A DNA stretch of 64,000 bases from positions 11,294-75,293 of the forward strand of contig JAEYPP010000074.1 of the NCBI GenBank assembly GCA_023410575.1. The letters are read 5' to 3'. Origin of the DNA: Bacillota bacterium. GTDB lineage: Bacteria; Bacillota; Clostridia; Lachnospirales; Lachnospiraceae. This document shows, in pieces, positions 36,667 to 46,260 of the stretch (position 1 is the stretch's first letter; every line of letters begins with the position of its first letter). The notes under the pieces were generated by a model. It made no database searches, had not been told where the DNA came from, and saw only the letters and a program-made list of their open reading frames with translations. A program made the position numbers and the translations under genes.

Positions 36667-37584
36667 TTACATCAGAGTGTAGAGTGTGCGATATTGTGCA
36701 GGTGTGTGACCATACCTTCTCTTAAAGCTTTTCATAAAATTACTTAATTCATTAATCCCAACTCGATCACATATTTCATAAACAGGTACGTTTGTATTAA
36801 TAAGAAGACTTTCTGCAACTTTTAATCGATGTAAATTTAAATATGAAATCGGAGTATATCCCGTAAGCTTAGTAAAACGTTCATTTAATGAATTACGATT
36901 GATATTAAAGTGTTTCGTAATTTGCTCAATAGTTATTTTACTTGAATAATTCGAATGTAGAAACTCTAAGACAGCTTCCATTTCCTTTTGATTTTCATTC
37001 AATTCTAAAAGCTCATTGGAAGCTGAGTTATCAATATACCGCATTTGTAAGATAATAAGTATTTCAATAAGATAAGAACGACTTCTACAAGGCCAAAAGC
37101 AATCTGACTCTAAAATAATCTGACTATGTAACTTATTAAATAATTGAAGCATCCGATAAAACGTTGTAATCTCAACGTTAAAAATACCATTCAATGGTTT
37201 TTCCCTTAAAAAAAATGGTTCTAATAAGAATCTGTCTTGGATAATAGAGGTTGGATATTCAAAATTAAAATCACATGTTATTATATTATCGTAACTAAAA
37301 ATTTGATTAATAACGCTAGGGTGGAAATAGATAATATCCATCTCATATTCACTTTTCTGATTCATCCATACAACCTTATCTCTCTCATTAAAGCTAAATA
37401 CACTGGGTGCAGTAATTACGATTGTTTTACCATTCATATTAAGTATTGTAGTGCCCTTCTTAAATAACACTAATTTATAAGCATTTTCTTCGATAGGGCT
37501 CTCTAACGACACTACATTCTCAGCACAAGTAACCTGCAAACAGTACCCTTTAAATATGACCTTACCGATTTTCCAATCAAGCAT
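36667..37584 (-). CDS. AraC-family transcriptional regulator
   Basis: This 305-residue protein ends with a double helix-turn-helix AraC domain (residues ~205-305): FLHSNYSSKITIEQITKHFNINRNSLNERFTKLTGYTPISYLNLHRL and SNFMKSFKRRYGHTPAQYR. The N-terminal 200 residues are a beta-rich ligand-binding part of cupin type (VLFKKGTTILNMNGKTIVITAPSVFSFN). ATG at 37584 is preceded by AGAGGGGG. The hydrolase gene follows on the same strand and is the obvious candidate target. The ligand is unknown. Confidence 0.88.
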   Translation of the reverse strand: MLDWKIGKVIFKGYCLQVTCAENVVSLESPIEENAYKLVLFKKGTTILNMNGKTIVITAPSVFSFNERDKVVWMNQKSEYEMDIIYFHPSVINQIFSYDNIITCDFNFEYPTSIIQDRFLLEPFFLREKPLNGIFNVEITTFYRMLQLFNKLHSQIILESDCFWPCRSRSYLIEILIILQMRYIDNSASNELLELNENQKEMEAVLEFLHSNYSSKITIEQITKHFNINRNSLNERFTKLTGYTPISYLNLHRLKVAESLLINTNVPVYEICDRVGINELSNFMKSFKRRYGHTPAQYRTLYTLM

Positions 37585-37766
37585 CTTTTCAATCCCCCTC
37601 TGATTGCATCCAAACTAAGTTATATAAATAGTACCCAAGTTATTTTTTCTTTTTAGTAATAATTCGACATTTTTGTATAACTTATTTTATCACTTCTTAA
37701 TAATTTATACTATAAAATACTTTTTCTATTATTAGAATCAGTCCATATATTCGATATTATGACAAC

Positions 37767-37814
37767 AAAAAAATGCATGAAGGATATCACTTAAATTGTT
37801 ATATCCCTCATACA
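37767..37814 (-). terminator. Terminator after pheT
   Basis: On the minus strand TGTATGAGGGATAT pairs with ATATCCTTCATGCA and is followed by TTTTTTTG. It lies 65 bases past the pheT stop codon. Confidence 0.85.
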
Positions 37815-37878
37815 CTTTTCTATCTTATCGAAGTCCTTTTATTGAACTCATAAACATTATATAAAACTCTTCATTCTA

Positions 37879-40299
37879 TTAAGATCTAAGATCAATCGCG
37901 AGTTTCTTATTTAGGTTCTTTAATATTTTCTTTACAAACCCATCGACGGAATCTGCTGCAAATGCTTCATCCTTAGGTGTAAATTCAATTGTAAATGCCA
38001 TACTCTTCTTATCTTCTGGTATCTGAGCTCCTTGATATACATCGAACAACTTAATACTCTTAATATAGTTACATGCTTCGAAAATTGCTTCTTCAACCTG
38101 ACCACAAGTAATTTCCTTATCCATTAATAAAGCAAGGTCACGCTTTTCTTCAGCAAATTTAGGAAGTGGATGAAACATTGGTCTCTTTCCAAACCATTGA
38201 GAAACGATTGCTAAATCAATTTCCATAAGGTAAGCTGATTCTGGCATATCAAGGTCATTTTGAATATCATATGCCACTTTTCCTAAATAACCCACTTGAA
38301 TTCCATCACATATAATTGCTGCAGTCTGATATGGATGTAGGAATGTTTTCTCACATGTTTCATAAGTGAATTTTAAGCATAAGCTATCTGCTACTGTTTC
38401 TGCAATTCCCTTAAGAGTAAAGAAGTTCTCTTTCGCACCAAATAAACCAACACAAAGTACTTCATGCTCATCTGGGTATTCGGTTAATGGAAGTTCTTTT
38501 GGTAAGAAGATATTAGCGATTTCGAACAATCTTCCTTCTAAGTTTCCTCTCTTCTCATTACGTGCAATCGCATTTAACATAGAAGCTGCAAGCGTTGTTC
38601 TCATAAGAGAGAGATCTTCATTAATTGGATTTAATAATCTAATTGCTTTTCTTTCTACAGCATCCTCAGGATATCTTAATAGATCAAGATCCGATGGTGA
38701 AAAGAAGGAGTAATGAATACATTCATATGCACCAGTGCCACATAAAGTCTTTTTCAACTTCAATTTTCTCTTCTGAGTATCGGTAAGACCACCCATTGTA
38801 ACCTTTGCTGTTGGTAGGAAGGTTGGTGTTACATGATCATAACCATACATACGGATTACTTCTTCTGAAATATCAGGATAATCCTCAATGTCTTCACGGT
38901 ACGCAGGTATCTGAATTGTTAATTCATCTCCATTGATTACTGGAGAAAAATCAAGGTTTGTCATAATACGTACAATTTCATCATCTGGAACTTGAATACC
39001 AATAACACTATTTATCTTACTAATACTAACACTCATTTCTTTTGGTTGTATAGAATTACCTGTATTAACATCAACATGAGTTGAAGAAATCTTACCACAA
39101 CCTAACTCTTCCACTAAGTGAAGGGCACGGTTTAAACCAAGTACAGTAGAATACTCATCTACGCCTTTTTCATATCTAGCACTTGCATCGGTACGTTTAC
39201 CAATCGCACGTGCAGTTTTTCTAATATTATCACGAGCAAACTTTGCGGATTCAAAGATGACAGAAGCTGTATTGTCACGGATTTCAGAATTTAATCCACC
39301 CATAACACCTGCAATCGCTACTGGCTTGACACCATCACAAATCACAAGATTATTCGAATTCAGCTTATGTTCTTGTGAATCTAGCGTAACGATTTCTTCA
39401 TCATCTTTTGCACGTCTTATATGAATTGCGTTACCTTCAATATAAGCTCCGTCAAATGCGTGCATTGGCTGACCGATTTCCATCAATACATAATTGGTAA
39501 TATCTACGATATTAGAAATGGAGTCCAAACCAACCAAAGCAAGTCTTCTCTTCATCCAAGCAGGAGATTCACCAATCTTTACATCAGATACATAATGAGC
39601 CATATAACGTGGACAAAGGTCAGTTGCATCTACTGTAACCTTGAAACCTTCTTTTGTTACATCCGTTGCTGTATAGTCGGTTGCTGGCATCTTAAGCTCA
39701 TTACCTAGAATTGCAGATACTTCACGCGCAATTCCAAGGATACTCTGGCAATCTGGTCGATTTGCAGTAATGGAAATATCAAAGATATAGTCATCAAGAC
39801 CAAGGATTGGTTTTACGTCCGAACCAGGTGTCGCATCCTCTGGTAAAACTACAAGACCGTTATAGCCTGCACCTGGATACATATTTTCACTAACACCAAG
39901 CTCAACACCAGAACAAAGCATACCACAAGATTCATATCCACGAAGCTTGCCCTTCTTAATTGTCATAATGCCTTCCACCGTCTTGTGGTCTTTCGCAGTT
40001 GCATAAACAGTTGCTCCAACTAAAGCCAGAGGGAACTTACCACCTGCTTTAACGTTATCTGCACCACAGCAAACTTGGAATGTTCCATGTTCGCCTGCAT
40101 CCACTTGACATAAGCTTAGATGCGTATCTGGAATGCCTTCACATTCCCTTACAAGACCTACAACAACATTACTAATATCCTTACCAACTTCAATTAGCTC
40201 TTCTACCTCGAATCCACTTGAAAATAATCTTCTCTCAAGTTCTTCGGGAGTTACATTTATATCTACATATTCCTTTAACCAACTCAATGGAACTAACAT
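37879..40299 (-). CDS. pheT: Phenylalanyl-tRNA synthetase beta subunit
   Basis: The 806-residue protein has the full beta-subunit layout: an N-terminal tRNA-binding OB domain (FQVCCGADNVKAGGKFPLALVGA), the B3/B4 editing domain (HAFDGAYIEGN), the B5 domain, a catalytic-like domain (RLLNPINEDLSLMRTTLAASMLNAIARN) and the C-terminal anticodon-binding fold (FDVYQGAQIPEDKKSMAFTIEFTPKDEAF). It forms the alpha2-beta2 enzyme with pheS, which is 21 bases upstream. Expression of both is governed by the T-box leader. It is followed by a terminator. Confidence 0.97.
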   Translation of the reverse strand: MLVPLSWLKEYVDINVTPEELERRLFSSGFEVEELIEVGKDISNVVVGLVRECEGIPDTHLSLCQVDAGEHGTFQVCCGADNVKAGGKFPLALVGATVYATAKDHKTVEGIMTIKKGKLRGYESCGMLCSGVELGVSENMYPGAGYNGLVVLPEDATPGSDVKPILGLDDYIFDISITANRPDCQSILGIAREVSAILGNELKMPATDYTATDVTKEGFKVTVDATDLCPRYMAHYVSDVKIGESPAWMKRRLALVGLDSISNIVDITNYVLMEIGQPMHAFDGAYIEGNAIHIRRAKDDEEIVTLDSQEHKLNSNNLVICDGVKPVAIAGVMGGLNSEIRDNTASVIFESAKFARDNIRKTARAIGKRTDASARYEKGVDEYSTVLGLNRALHLVEELGCGKISSTHVDVNTGNSIQPKEMSVSISKINSVIGIQVPDDEIVRIMTNLDFSPVINGDELTIQIPAYREDIEDYPDISEEVIRMYGYDHVTPTFLPTAKVTMGGLTDTQKRKLKLKKTLCGTGAYECIHYSFFSPSDLDLLRYPEDAVERKAIRLLNPINEDLSLMRTTLAASMLNAIARNEKRGNLEGRLFEIANIFLPKELPLTEYPDEHEVLCVGLFGAKENFFTLKGIAETVADSLCLKFTYETCEKTFLHPYQTAAIICDGIQVGYLGKVAYDIQNDLDMPESAYLMEIDLAIVSQWFGKRPMFHPLPKFAEEKRDLALLMDKEITCGQVEEAIFEACNYIKSIKLFDVYQGAQIPEDKKSMAFTIEFTPKDEAFAADSVDGFVKKILKNLNKKLAIDLRS

Positions 40300-40320
40300 A
40301 ATAAGCCTCCTTTATCTTTC

Positions 40321-41355
40321 TTAATCGTCGATTTGTTTTAGTACACGCATGTCAGACTCGAATAATGTCTTAATATTGTTAATACCATATTTGAGCATCG
40401 CAATACGTTCAATACCAATACCAAATGCAAGACCACTGTATTCGTTGGAATCAATGTTACAGTTCTCAAGTACTTTCTTATTTACAATACCAGCTCCAAG
40501 AATTTCAATCCAACCAGTTCCCTTACAAAGCTTGCAGCCTTTACCACCGCATTCAAAGCAGCTACAGTCAACTTCAACACTAGGTTCAGTAAATGGGAAA
40601 TAGGATGGTCTTAAACGTGTTGTTATACCCTCACCGAATACCTTTTTTACAAATACATCTAGCATTCCCTTCAAGTCGCCAAGAGTAATGTTTTTGTCAA
40701 CAACAAGACCTTCCATCTGCGTAAACATTGGAGAATGTGTTGCATCATCATCCGAACGGAATACCTTTCCTGGAGATAAAATCTTAATTGGAGGCTGTTT
40801 TGCTTCCATCACGTGAATCTGTCCTGCAGAAGTCTGTGTACGAAGAAGAAACTCAGGCGACAAGTAAAACGTATCCTGCATATCACGAGCTGGATGATCG
40901 TGAGGGGTATTTAATGCTGTAAAGTTATAATAATCTGTTTCAATTTCTTTTCCTTCATATATTTCAAAGCCCATACCAGCAAAAATATCAATCAACTGAT
41001 TAATCACTTGAGTTACTGGATGAAGATTACCACACTCTGTCTTAACAGCTGGCATCGTAATATCAATTTTCTCTGATTCATAACGCATCTGAAGTTCTTT
41101 TTCTTTCGCTTTTTCATCAAGCTCGTTAAAGAAGTTCGTAGCCCATTCTTTTAGTTCATTCACACCCTTACCGTAATTAGCTCTCTCTTCTGGTGCAATA
41201 TTTCTCATCTCTTTCATTAAGAGACCAATTTTTCCTGTCTTGGAATCGAGATACTTTTTCTTCATCTCGTAGACAGCTTTAGAACTATTCATTTGCTCTA
41301 AACTAGACATAATTTCCTGCTTGATTGCAACCATGTTCTCATTTAATCCTTGCAT
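40321..41355 (-). CDS. pheS: Phenylalanyl-tRNA synthetase alpha subunit
   Basis: This 344-residue protein is the catalytic subunit that charges tRNA-Phe. It has an N-terminal coiled coil and the class II motifs: DYYNFTALNTPHDHPARDMQDTFYL, LLRTQTSAGQIHVM, FRSDDDATHSPMFTQMEGL and GLAFGIGIERIAMLKYGI (motif 3). A segment near residue 265 (CSCFECGGKGCKLCKGTGW) carries four Cys pairs that look like a metal-binding insertion, as in several Firmicute PheS. The ATG follows GTAGGAG. It is the first gene after the T-box leader. Confidence 0.97.
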   Translation of the reverse strand: MQGLNENMVAIKQEIMSSLEQMNSSKAVYEMKKKYLDSKTGKIGLLMKEMRNIAPEERANYGKGVNELKEWATNFFNELDEKAKEKELQMRYESEKIDITMPAVKTECGNLHPVTQVINQLIDIFAGMGFEIYEGKEIETDYYNFTALNTPHDHPARDMQDTFYLSPEFLLRTQTSAGQIHVMEAKQPPIKILSPGKVFRSDDDATHSPMFTQMEGLVVDKNITLGDLKGMLDVFVKKVFGEGITTRLRPSYFPFTEPSVEVDCSCFECGGKGCKLCKGTGWIEILGAGIVNKKVLENCNIDSNEYSGLAFGIGIERIAMLKYGINNIKTLFESDMRVLKQIDD

Positions 41356-41560
41356 AAAATTACTCCTACTTTCTTAATATTTTTACGTGAGTCAGACTTT
41401 TTTTGTATTCAGATTTCAAAAGACCTTGCAATTGTCTTTTGCACACAAACAAACTTGCGATTCATGTGATGAGAAATACTCATCACACTCTCACTACATT
41501 TCTGTGCAAAAAACAATTTCCATCACCTCTAGAGGCTTTTGATATCTGAAAAATGGGAAC

Positions 41561-41825
41561 AAAAAAAGCCCGCTCCACACTTTAATAAGTATGGGACGAG
41601 CAAACCCGCGGTACCACCCATGTTCAGATATGTAATAATATCTGCACTTGATATGCTTTAATGCAGCAACTACATTCACTTAATCTATGTAATCTAAATC
41701 ATTACATGTAGTTTTCGTGAAAAACTCCAGTGCTGAAATTCATCTGTAACTCATTCATCCGTGCTCCCAGCCGACGACACAGACTCTCTGTGAACTTAAA
41801 ATTACAAACTACTTACACACCTTCA
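41561..41825 (-). ncRNA. T-box riboswitch (Phe specifier) of pheST
   Basis: On the minus strand the leader contains the T-box sequence GGTGGTACCGCGG (41606-41618), the most conserved part of the antiterminator. It is followed by a terminator stem made of GCTCGTCCCATAC and GTGTGGAGCGGGC and a TTTTTTT run (41561-41567). In the 5' part, the segment GATGAATTTCAGC gives TTC, a Phe codon, at the specifier position. Uncharged tRNA-Phe would stabilise the antiterminator and allow transcription of pheS-pheT. Confidence 0.92.
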
Positions 41826-41933
41826 ACATTTATGCCTATTGTAAACTAAGTTTTTCAAGTAGTCAATAACAATTTTCATTCTATCATTATTATGACTTAC
41901 TCAATTAATTTCTTCGCTCTATTATAGTAAAAA

Positions 41934-42497
41934 TCATAGTTCGATTCTATCTTTATATGTAGAATAGTGTGCAACAATTTGAGGACAACGCTGGAAAATA
42001 TTATTCTTTAGTTCACTAATTGTATTCCTGCCTTTTGCATAAACGCTAATCTTAATCTCATAATTTGGCAAAACTAGAACGATTGAATGTTCCGCTCTAA
42101 TTCCATTATACGACATCGAATTCTCACTAATCCTCGTGATATCATCAAATGCTGCCATTTGTGTAATGTCCTTTGCGTTAGCAATAATTCGATTGGAATA
42201 GATAATGAATTTATCCTGATAAATAATATCACTAAAAAGCTCATCTGCTTGTTCTAGTAATTTAGGATTTTTCTTCATACAACGATCCTTCATAGGATTG
42301 ACGCACTTAACAATACCTATAATTGCAATAGAGTACATAAGCAAAGCCATTCCTGATATAAAAAGTCCAAGTTCAGGCGCTTTACCAACAAACATGACGA
42401 AAGCTGCAAAGGAAAATAATAATCCTGTAATTACTCCTAATACAATCATTCTAACTGCATTTGATTTGATTTTCTTAATAACACGTTCTCTTCCCAT
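41934..42497 (-). CDS. Two-span membrane protein with a YcxB-like domain
   Basis: The 187-residue protein starts with two hydrophobic spans (VLGVITGLLFSFAAFVMF and LFISGMALLMYSIAIIGIV) followed by a soluble beta-rich part (QDKFIIYSNRIIANAKDITQMAAFDDITRIS, SIVLVLPNYEIKISVYAKG). This order resembles YcxB-like proteins of unknown function. ATG at 42497 follows AGGAG by 11 bases; the reading with 18 more residues has no site. It stands alone between the pheST leader and a divergently transcribed gene. I would not assign a function. Confidence 0.6.
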   Translation of the reverse strand: MGRERVIKKIKSNAVRMIVLGVITGLLFSFAAFVMFVGKAPELGLFISGMALLMYSIAIIGIVKCVNPMKDRCMKKNPKLLEQADELFSDIIYQDKFIIYSNRIIANAKDITQMAAFDDITRISENSMSYNGIRAEHSIVLVLPNYEIKISVYAKGRNTISELKNNIFQRCPQIVAHYSTYKDRIEL

Positions 42498-42913
42498 ATC
42501 CTTTATATCTCCTTTTACTATATCCGCGTCGGGACATTGTAAGTAATGCAAAAAATATCGTTATATCTTTATATATCCCACCATTTTATTCCATAATATC
42601 ACATATAGAGCAAACTTAAAAGTAGAAAATGAGTTTGAGGAACCATGCTAATTCAAATTAATTGGTACCATTTCTTACCGCATTATATACTGCGACTTTA
42701 ATTACCTCATCAAAAATTTTTTAAACAGTGTTTCATATTTGAACAATTAAAGCAGACTTAACTTTTCAAATATCAATTTTGATACTATAAGCAAAAGAAT
42801 TGTGGGAAATTATTCTATAATATGTTATGATTATACATGATCAGGGTAATATATTGCAAACATTGAAGTTATTTCTAAAATTTATGTATGGGGATACTAA
42901 GGAGGTATAACTT
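42498..42913. other. AT-rich intergenic region, no gene seen
   Basis: This 416-base stretch separates two divergent genes. It contains several AT-rich boxes, including TATAAT at about 42816, but I find no -35 partner with usual spacing and no stable hairpin. It must hold both promoters. Confidence 0.4.
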
Positions 42914-44803
42914 GTGAGCTTAATAGAAACTAATCAAAATTGTGTTGGGTGTAATAAATGTATACGAGTTTGTCCTACAAATTCAAATATTGCTAGCAAT
43001 GACCGAATCATTGTAGATGAAAACCGATGTATTGGTTGTGGAGAATGTTTTAAAATTTGTTCTCATAATGCAAGAACGTATCAAGACGATACCGAAAGAT
43101 TTCTGAATGATTTGTCAGCCGGTGATTCAATATCTGTTATCTTAGCACCTGCATTAATTGCAAATTATCCAAATCAATATAAAAAAATACTTGGATATTT
43201 AAAACAGTTAGGTGTGAAACATATTTACAGTGTCAGTTTTGGCGCTGATATTACTACGTGGGCGTATTTAAAGTACCTATCAGAGACGAAAAAGACTGGT
43301 ATGATTTCTCAGCCTTGTCCTGCAATTGTCAGCTATATTGAGCATTATCAGCCACGGTTACTTTCTAAACTGATGCCGATTCATAGCCCAATGATGTGCA
43401 CTGCAATCTACATAAAGAAGTATTTACATAATACGGATAAATTAACATTCATAGGTCCATGCATTGATAAAGTAGAAGAAATCCATGATAAAAACTGTAA
43501 TAGTTTTATTACATATAATGTGACTTTTCAAAAGTTAATGGAGCAAATCTCAGGTAAATTTGAAACTGCTAATGAGTATACTGATGAATTAGAATATGGT
43601 CTAGGTTGCATTTACCCAATGCCTGGTGGCCTAAAGGAGAATGTAGAATATTTTCTTGGAAAGAATTACATCGTTCAACAGGTAGAAGGACCACACAATG
43701 CATATTCTTTCCTAAAAAGCTATGAAACTAGAATCGACGAAGGAAAAGAGCTACCATCTATGGTAGATATACTTAATTGTGAAAAAGGATGTATCCTAGG
43801 TACTGGCACGAGTAATCAGCTAGATGAAAGTGATGTATATCTTTGCATTCGGAAGTCTCAGATTACAAGCGTCGTTCAAAAACCTAAGATAAATCCTTGG
43901 AACGATACGCAGCCACCAAAGAAGCGATTAGAAAATCTGATGCAACAATTTAGTAAACTAAATCTAGAAGATTTTAAACGAAATTATACCGATAAAACGA
44001 CAAAAGAAATTATAGCATCGAAGGAACAATTGTCAGAGATTTTTTCAGCTATGCTTAAACATACAAAGGAAGAGCAGTCCATTAACTGCGGGGCTTGTGG
44101 TTACCAATCCTGTGAAGAAATGGCGAATGCTATTTTTAACCAACTCAATTATAAAGAAAACTGTATTCACTATATGAAGGATATTGTTTTACAGGAACAG
44201 AATAAATTAAAAGAACTATATGAGGAGAAGGAAAAGAGCAACCAAGAACGTGATTCTATGATTGACCATATCTTTGAAACATTCAAAGAATTGAATTCTC
44301 TAATCGAAGGATTAACAACAGAAAATAGCGATGTCATGAGCATTTCACAGCATCTTTTCGTACGTTTTGAGGATTTAGAAAAGCATTGTAGCTCTTTAAA
44401 AGAATTATTACAAAGGTTCAATGAATTTATACAACTATATTATGAATCCAATGCACATATCGAAGAAATCGCTAGTCAGACAAATCTCTTATCCCTAAAT
44501 GCGTCGATTGAAGCTGCTAGGGCTGGACAGATGGGATCTGGATTTACGGTAGTCGCTCAAGAGATTCGAAAGCTTGCTGATGAGACAAAATATTTAATTA
44601 GTAATAACAAGGAAGAATCGGACCTAGTAGCTAAAAGGCTAGGCGTTGGTACACAGGAAATTGAAAAAACGCTTAAACTAGTTGATTCTTTAGGACAAAC
44701 CATCAGTAATGTTATGGAACGATTAAATGGTGTAAAAGAACAAACTAGTAATTTAAACACTAAATCTCTAGAACTTAAGGATAAAGTATCTTTAATTAAG
44801 TAA
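42914..44803 (+). CDS. Ferredoxin/[FeFe]-hydrogenase-like/methyl-accepting fusion protein, putative sensor
   Basis: Four modules are read in order in this 629-residue protein. First come two [4Fe-4S] ferredoxin motifs (C10/13/16/20 and C39/42/45/49). Next is a hydrogenase H-cluster domain with the cubane-ligating cysteines in SQPCPAI (C135), GPCIDKVEE (C183) and LNCEKGCILGTG (C289, C293). Then comes an extra cluster motif CGACGYQSC (C392/395/400) of the kind seen in HydS sensory enzymes, and finally a coiled coil and a methyl-accepting signalling domain (QTNLLSLNASIEAARAGQMGSGF). The proton-relay Cys of TSCCPxW is replaced by Pro134, as expected for a sensor rather than a fast catalyst. No membrane span is present. 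The start is GTG, eight bases after GGAGG. Probable role: redox or hydrogen input to chemotaxis-type signalling. Confidence 0.85.
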   Translation: MSLIETNQNCVGCNKCIRVCPTNSNIASNDRIIVDENRCIGCGECFKICSHNARTYQDDTERFLNDLSAGDSISVILAPALIANYPNQYKKILGYLKQLGVKHIYSVSFGADITTWAYLKYLSETKKTGMISQPCPAIVSYIEHYQPRLLSKLMPIHSPMMCTAIYIKKYLHNTDKLTFIGPCIDKVEEIHDKNCNSFITYNVTFQKLMEQISGKFETANEYTDELEYGLGCIYPMPGGLKENVEYFLGKNYIVQQVEGPHNAYSFLKSYETRIDEGKELPSMVDILNCEKGCILGTGTSNQLDESDVYLCIRKSQITSVVQKPKINPWNDTQPPKKRLENLMQQFSKLNLEDFKRNYTDKTTKEIIASKEQLSEIFSAMLKHTKEEQSINCGACGYQSCEEMANAIFNQLNYKENCIHYMKDIVLQEQNKLKELYEEKEKSNQERDSMIDHIFETFKELNSLIEGLTTENSDVMSISQHLFVRFEDLEKHCSSLKELLQRFNEFIQLYYESNAHIEEIASQTNLLSLNASIEAARAGQMGSGFTVVAQEIRKLADETKYLISNNKEESDLVAKRLGVGTQEIEKTLKLVDSLGQTISNVMERLNGVKEQTSNLNTKSLELKDKVSLIK

Positions 44804-44825
44804 GTAGCTGAAGGAGGATAAAGTT

Positions 44826-45209
44826 ATGAACAGATTGTTTGGTATTGCAAGATGTGGATTGGCATGCTGTGTTTGTTCAGAAGAAGTTAGAAATCTAGGA
44901 GATAATTCCTGTACAGGATATGAATCAGGAGAATGTGTTTTTGCGCCTAATTGTATCAATAGAAAATGTTCTATAGAAAAAGGTCTAAAAGGCTGCTATG
45001 AATGTACTCAGCTTTGCGAAGAGGGCGTTCTTAAAAAGACAAAGATAAAGGGATTTATTGCTTTTATTCAGAAATATGGCATTGAAGTATTTATGAACCT
45101 TCTCGAGGAGAATGAGAAAAGGGGAATTGTCTACCACAGAGACGGTATTGTTGGAGATTACGATGCATGTGAAAGTACTGATGATGTTATATCTATGCTC
45201 CTTGAGTAA
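44826..45209 (+). CDS. Cys-rich DUF3795-like small protein
   Basis: This 127-residue protein has eleven Cys in its first 64 residues (RCGLACCVCSEEV, NSCTGYESGECVFAPNC, KCSIEKGLKGCYECTQLCEEG), followed by an alpha-helical acidic part. The spacing resembles DUF3795 proteins and suggests metal or Fe-S binding. It starts 22 bases after the hydrogenase-like sensor gene, with AAGGAGG before its ATG, so the two are in one operon and may act together. The function is unknown. Confidence 0.65.
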   Translation: MNRLFGIARCGLACCVCSEEVRNLGDNSCTGYESGECVFAPNCINRKCSIEKGLKGCYECTQLCEEGVLKKTKIKGFIAFIQKYGIEVFMNLLEENEKRGIVYHRDGIVGDYDACESTDDVISMLLE

Positions 45210-45288
45210 TGTTATAAGAACTACTAACGTCAGCAGTTGGTGACAATGTAATCGTACACGGTTATCATCTACGAGGACGGGTTGTCTG

Positions 45289-45328
45289 AATGGGCAGAAA
45301 ACTCTAATTGAAGAGTTTTCTGCCCATT
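45289..45328 (+). terminator. Repeat C terminator hairpin, copy 1
   Basis: AATGGGCAGAAAACTCT and AGAGTTTTCTGCCCATT form a perfect 17-bp stem with a 6-base loop. The hairpin and the following CATTATCCGGTAG recur in a second copy after msrAB (47220-47266). A T run is missing, so its action as terminator is not certain. Confidence 0.65.
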
Positions 45329-45375
45329 CATTATCCGGTAGTGTAAATAATTATGTAGCTCGTAGAAGTGGCTCC

Positions 45376-45966
45376 TTATTGGTAAGAATTAAGTCTTTTC
45401 ATTTTTATTGGATAACCGTATCTCCTGAATGATAGCGGTGAGATTCTTACTCTCTTATATTCAACAAATCCCATTTTTTCATAAAGTCTCTTAGCATTTT
45501 CATTCTTTGACATGACCTCTATATAATAATTATCATAGCCCTGTAAATGGAAACTATATTCTAGCAACTGTGTTGCAACACCTTTCCCACGAGATTCTTT
45601 TGATGTAGCTAGAACATCAATATAAAGATCGGTATCCATTTTTACTACTTGACTTTGAAAAATAGCATTCATTTGTTTACTGAGCAATTTACCTCTAAAC
45701 TTCCCAAAAAGATTTATGCAAACATCCTTTTCAAACTTAACTGGACGAACTTTGTTTGTTGCTAAACCTAACATTCCAAGCACCATTTCATTCTCTACTA
45801 ATACATATGTATATAAAGGATTTAGAGCATGATAGAATAATGTTCTTAATGCATTCCTATCCTTTGTAAACGTCATAAAGTGTCCAAAACCATCAATAAA
45901 GATTTCAACGACCTCATATTTCTGTGCTTCATTCAATTGTCCATACTGTACAATAGACCATTCCAT
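45376..45966 (-). CDS. GNAT family N-acetyltransferase
   Basis: The 196-residue protein carries the acetyl-CoA binding motif of GNAT enzymes, ATSKESRGKGVATQLLEYSF, followed by YYIEVMSKNENAKRLYEKMGFVEYKR. Such enzymes acetylate amino groups on small molecules, peptides or proteins; the substrate here is unknown. The N-terminal half (FIDGFGHFMTFTKDRNALRTLFYHALN) is typical of the larger subfamily that acts on small polar substrates. The ATG at 45966 follows AAGGAG. It is convergent with the Cys-rich gene. Confidence 0.83.
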   Translation of the reverse strand: MEWSIVQYGQLNEAQKYEVVEIFIDGFGHFMTFTKDRNALRTLFYHALNPLYTYVLVENEMVLGMLGLATNKVRPVKFEKDVCINLFGKFRGKLLSKQMNAIFQSQVVKMDTDLYIDVLATSKESRGKGVATQLLEYSFHLQGYDNYYIEVMSKNENAKRLYEKMGFVEYKRVRISPLSFRRYGYPIKMKRLNSYQ

Positions 45967-46013
45967 AAACTACTCCTTCCACATCAAACCCATTTCTACT
46001 ATTAATTCAAATC

Positions 46014-46097
46014 TCATTTCGTTGTTAACGCATTCTCAACGGCTTTCATAAATGCTTTACTCGTCGTAGTCGCACCTGAATTTACTACATAAGGAAT
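46014..46097 (-). pseudogene. C-terminal remnant of an FMN-binding domain protein
   Basis: On the minus strand a frame of about 27 codons reads IPYVVNSGATTTSKAFMKAV and then ENALTTK before a stop. SGAT-x-TS followed by a short helix is the flavin-attachment end of FMN-binding domains. There is a stop codon just upstream in frame and no start, so only the 3' end of a former gene remains. The call depends on a short motif. Confidence 0.5.
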
Positions 46098-46260
46098 ATA
46101 GCACAATTAACAATTTTATTCATTAATTCATTCTTAATATACTCTAAGATTGACATAAAAAATTCATAAGAAAAAACTTTTAATATACCATTATTTCTCA
46201 TGATATCATGTATCAAATTATAGTACAATATATGTAATTGATAAATTATAGGAGGTCATT

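Noticed and set aside
45210..45288. Possible riboswitch-like sequence before the repeat-C hairpin
   Set aside because: I could not fold it into a known class, and it follows rather than precedes a gene on the plus strand.
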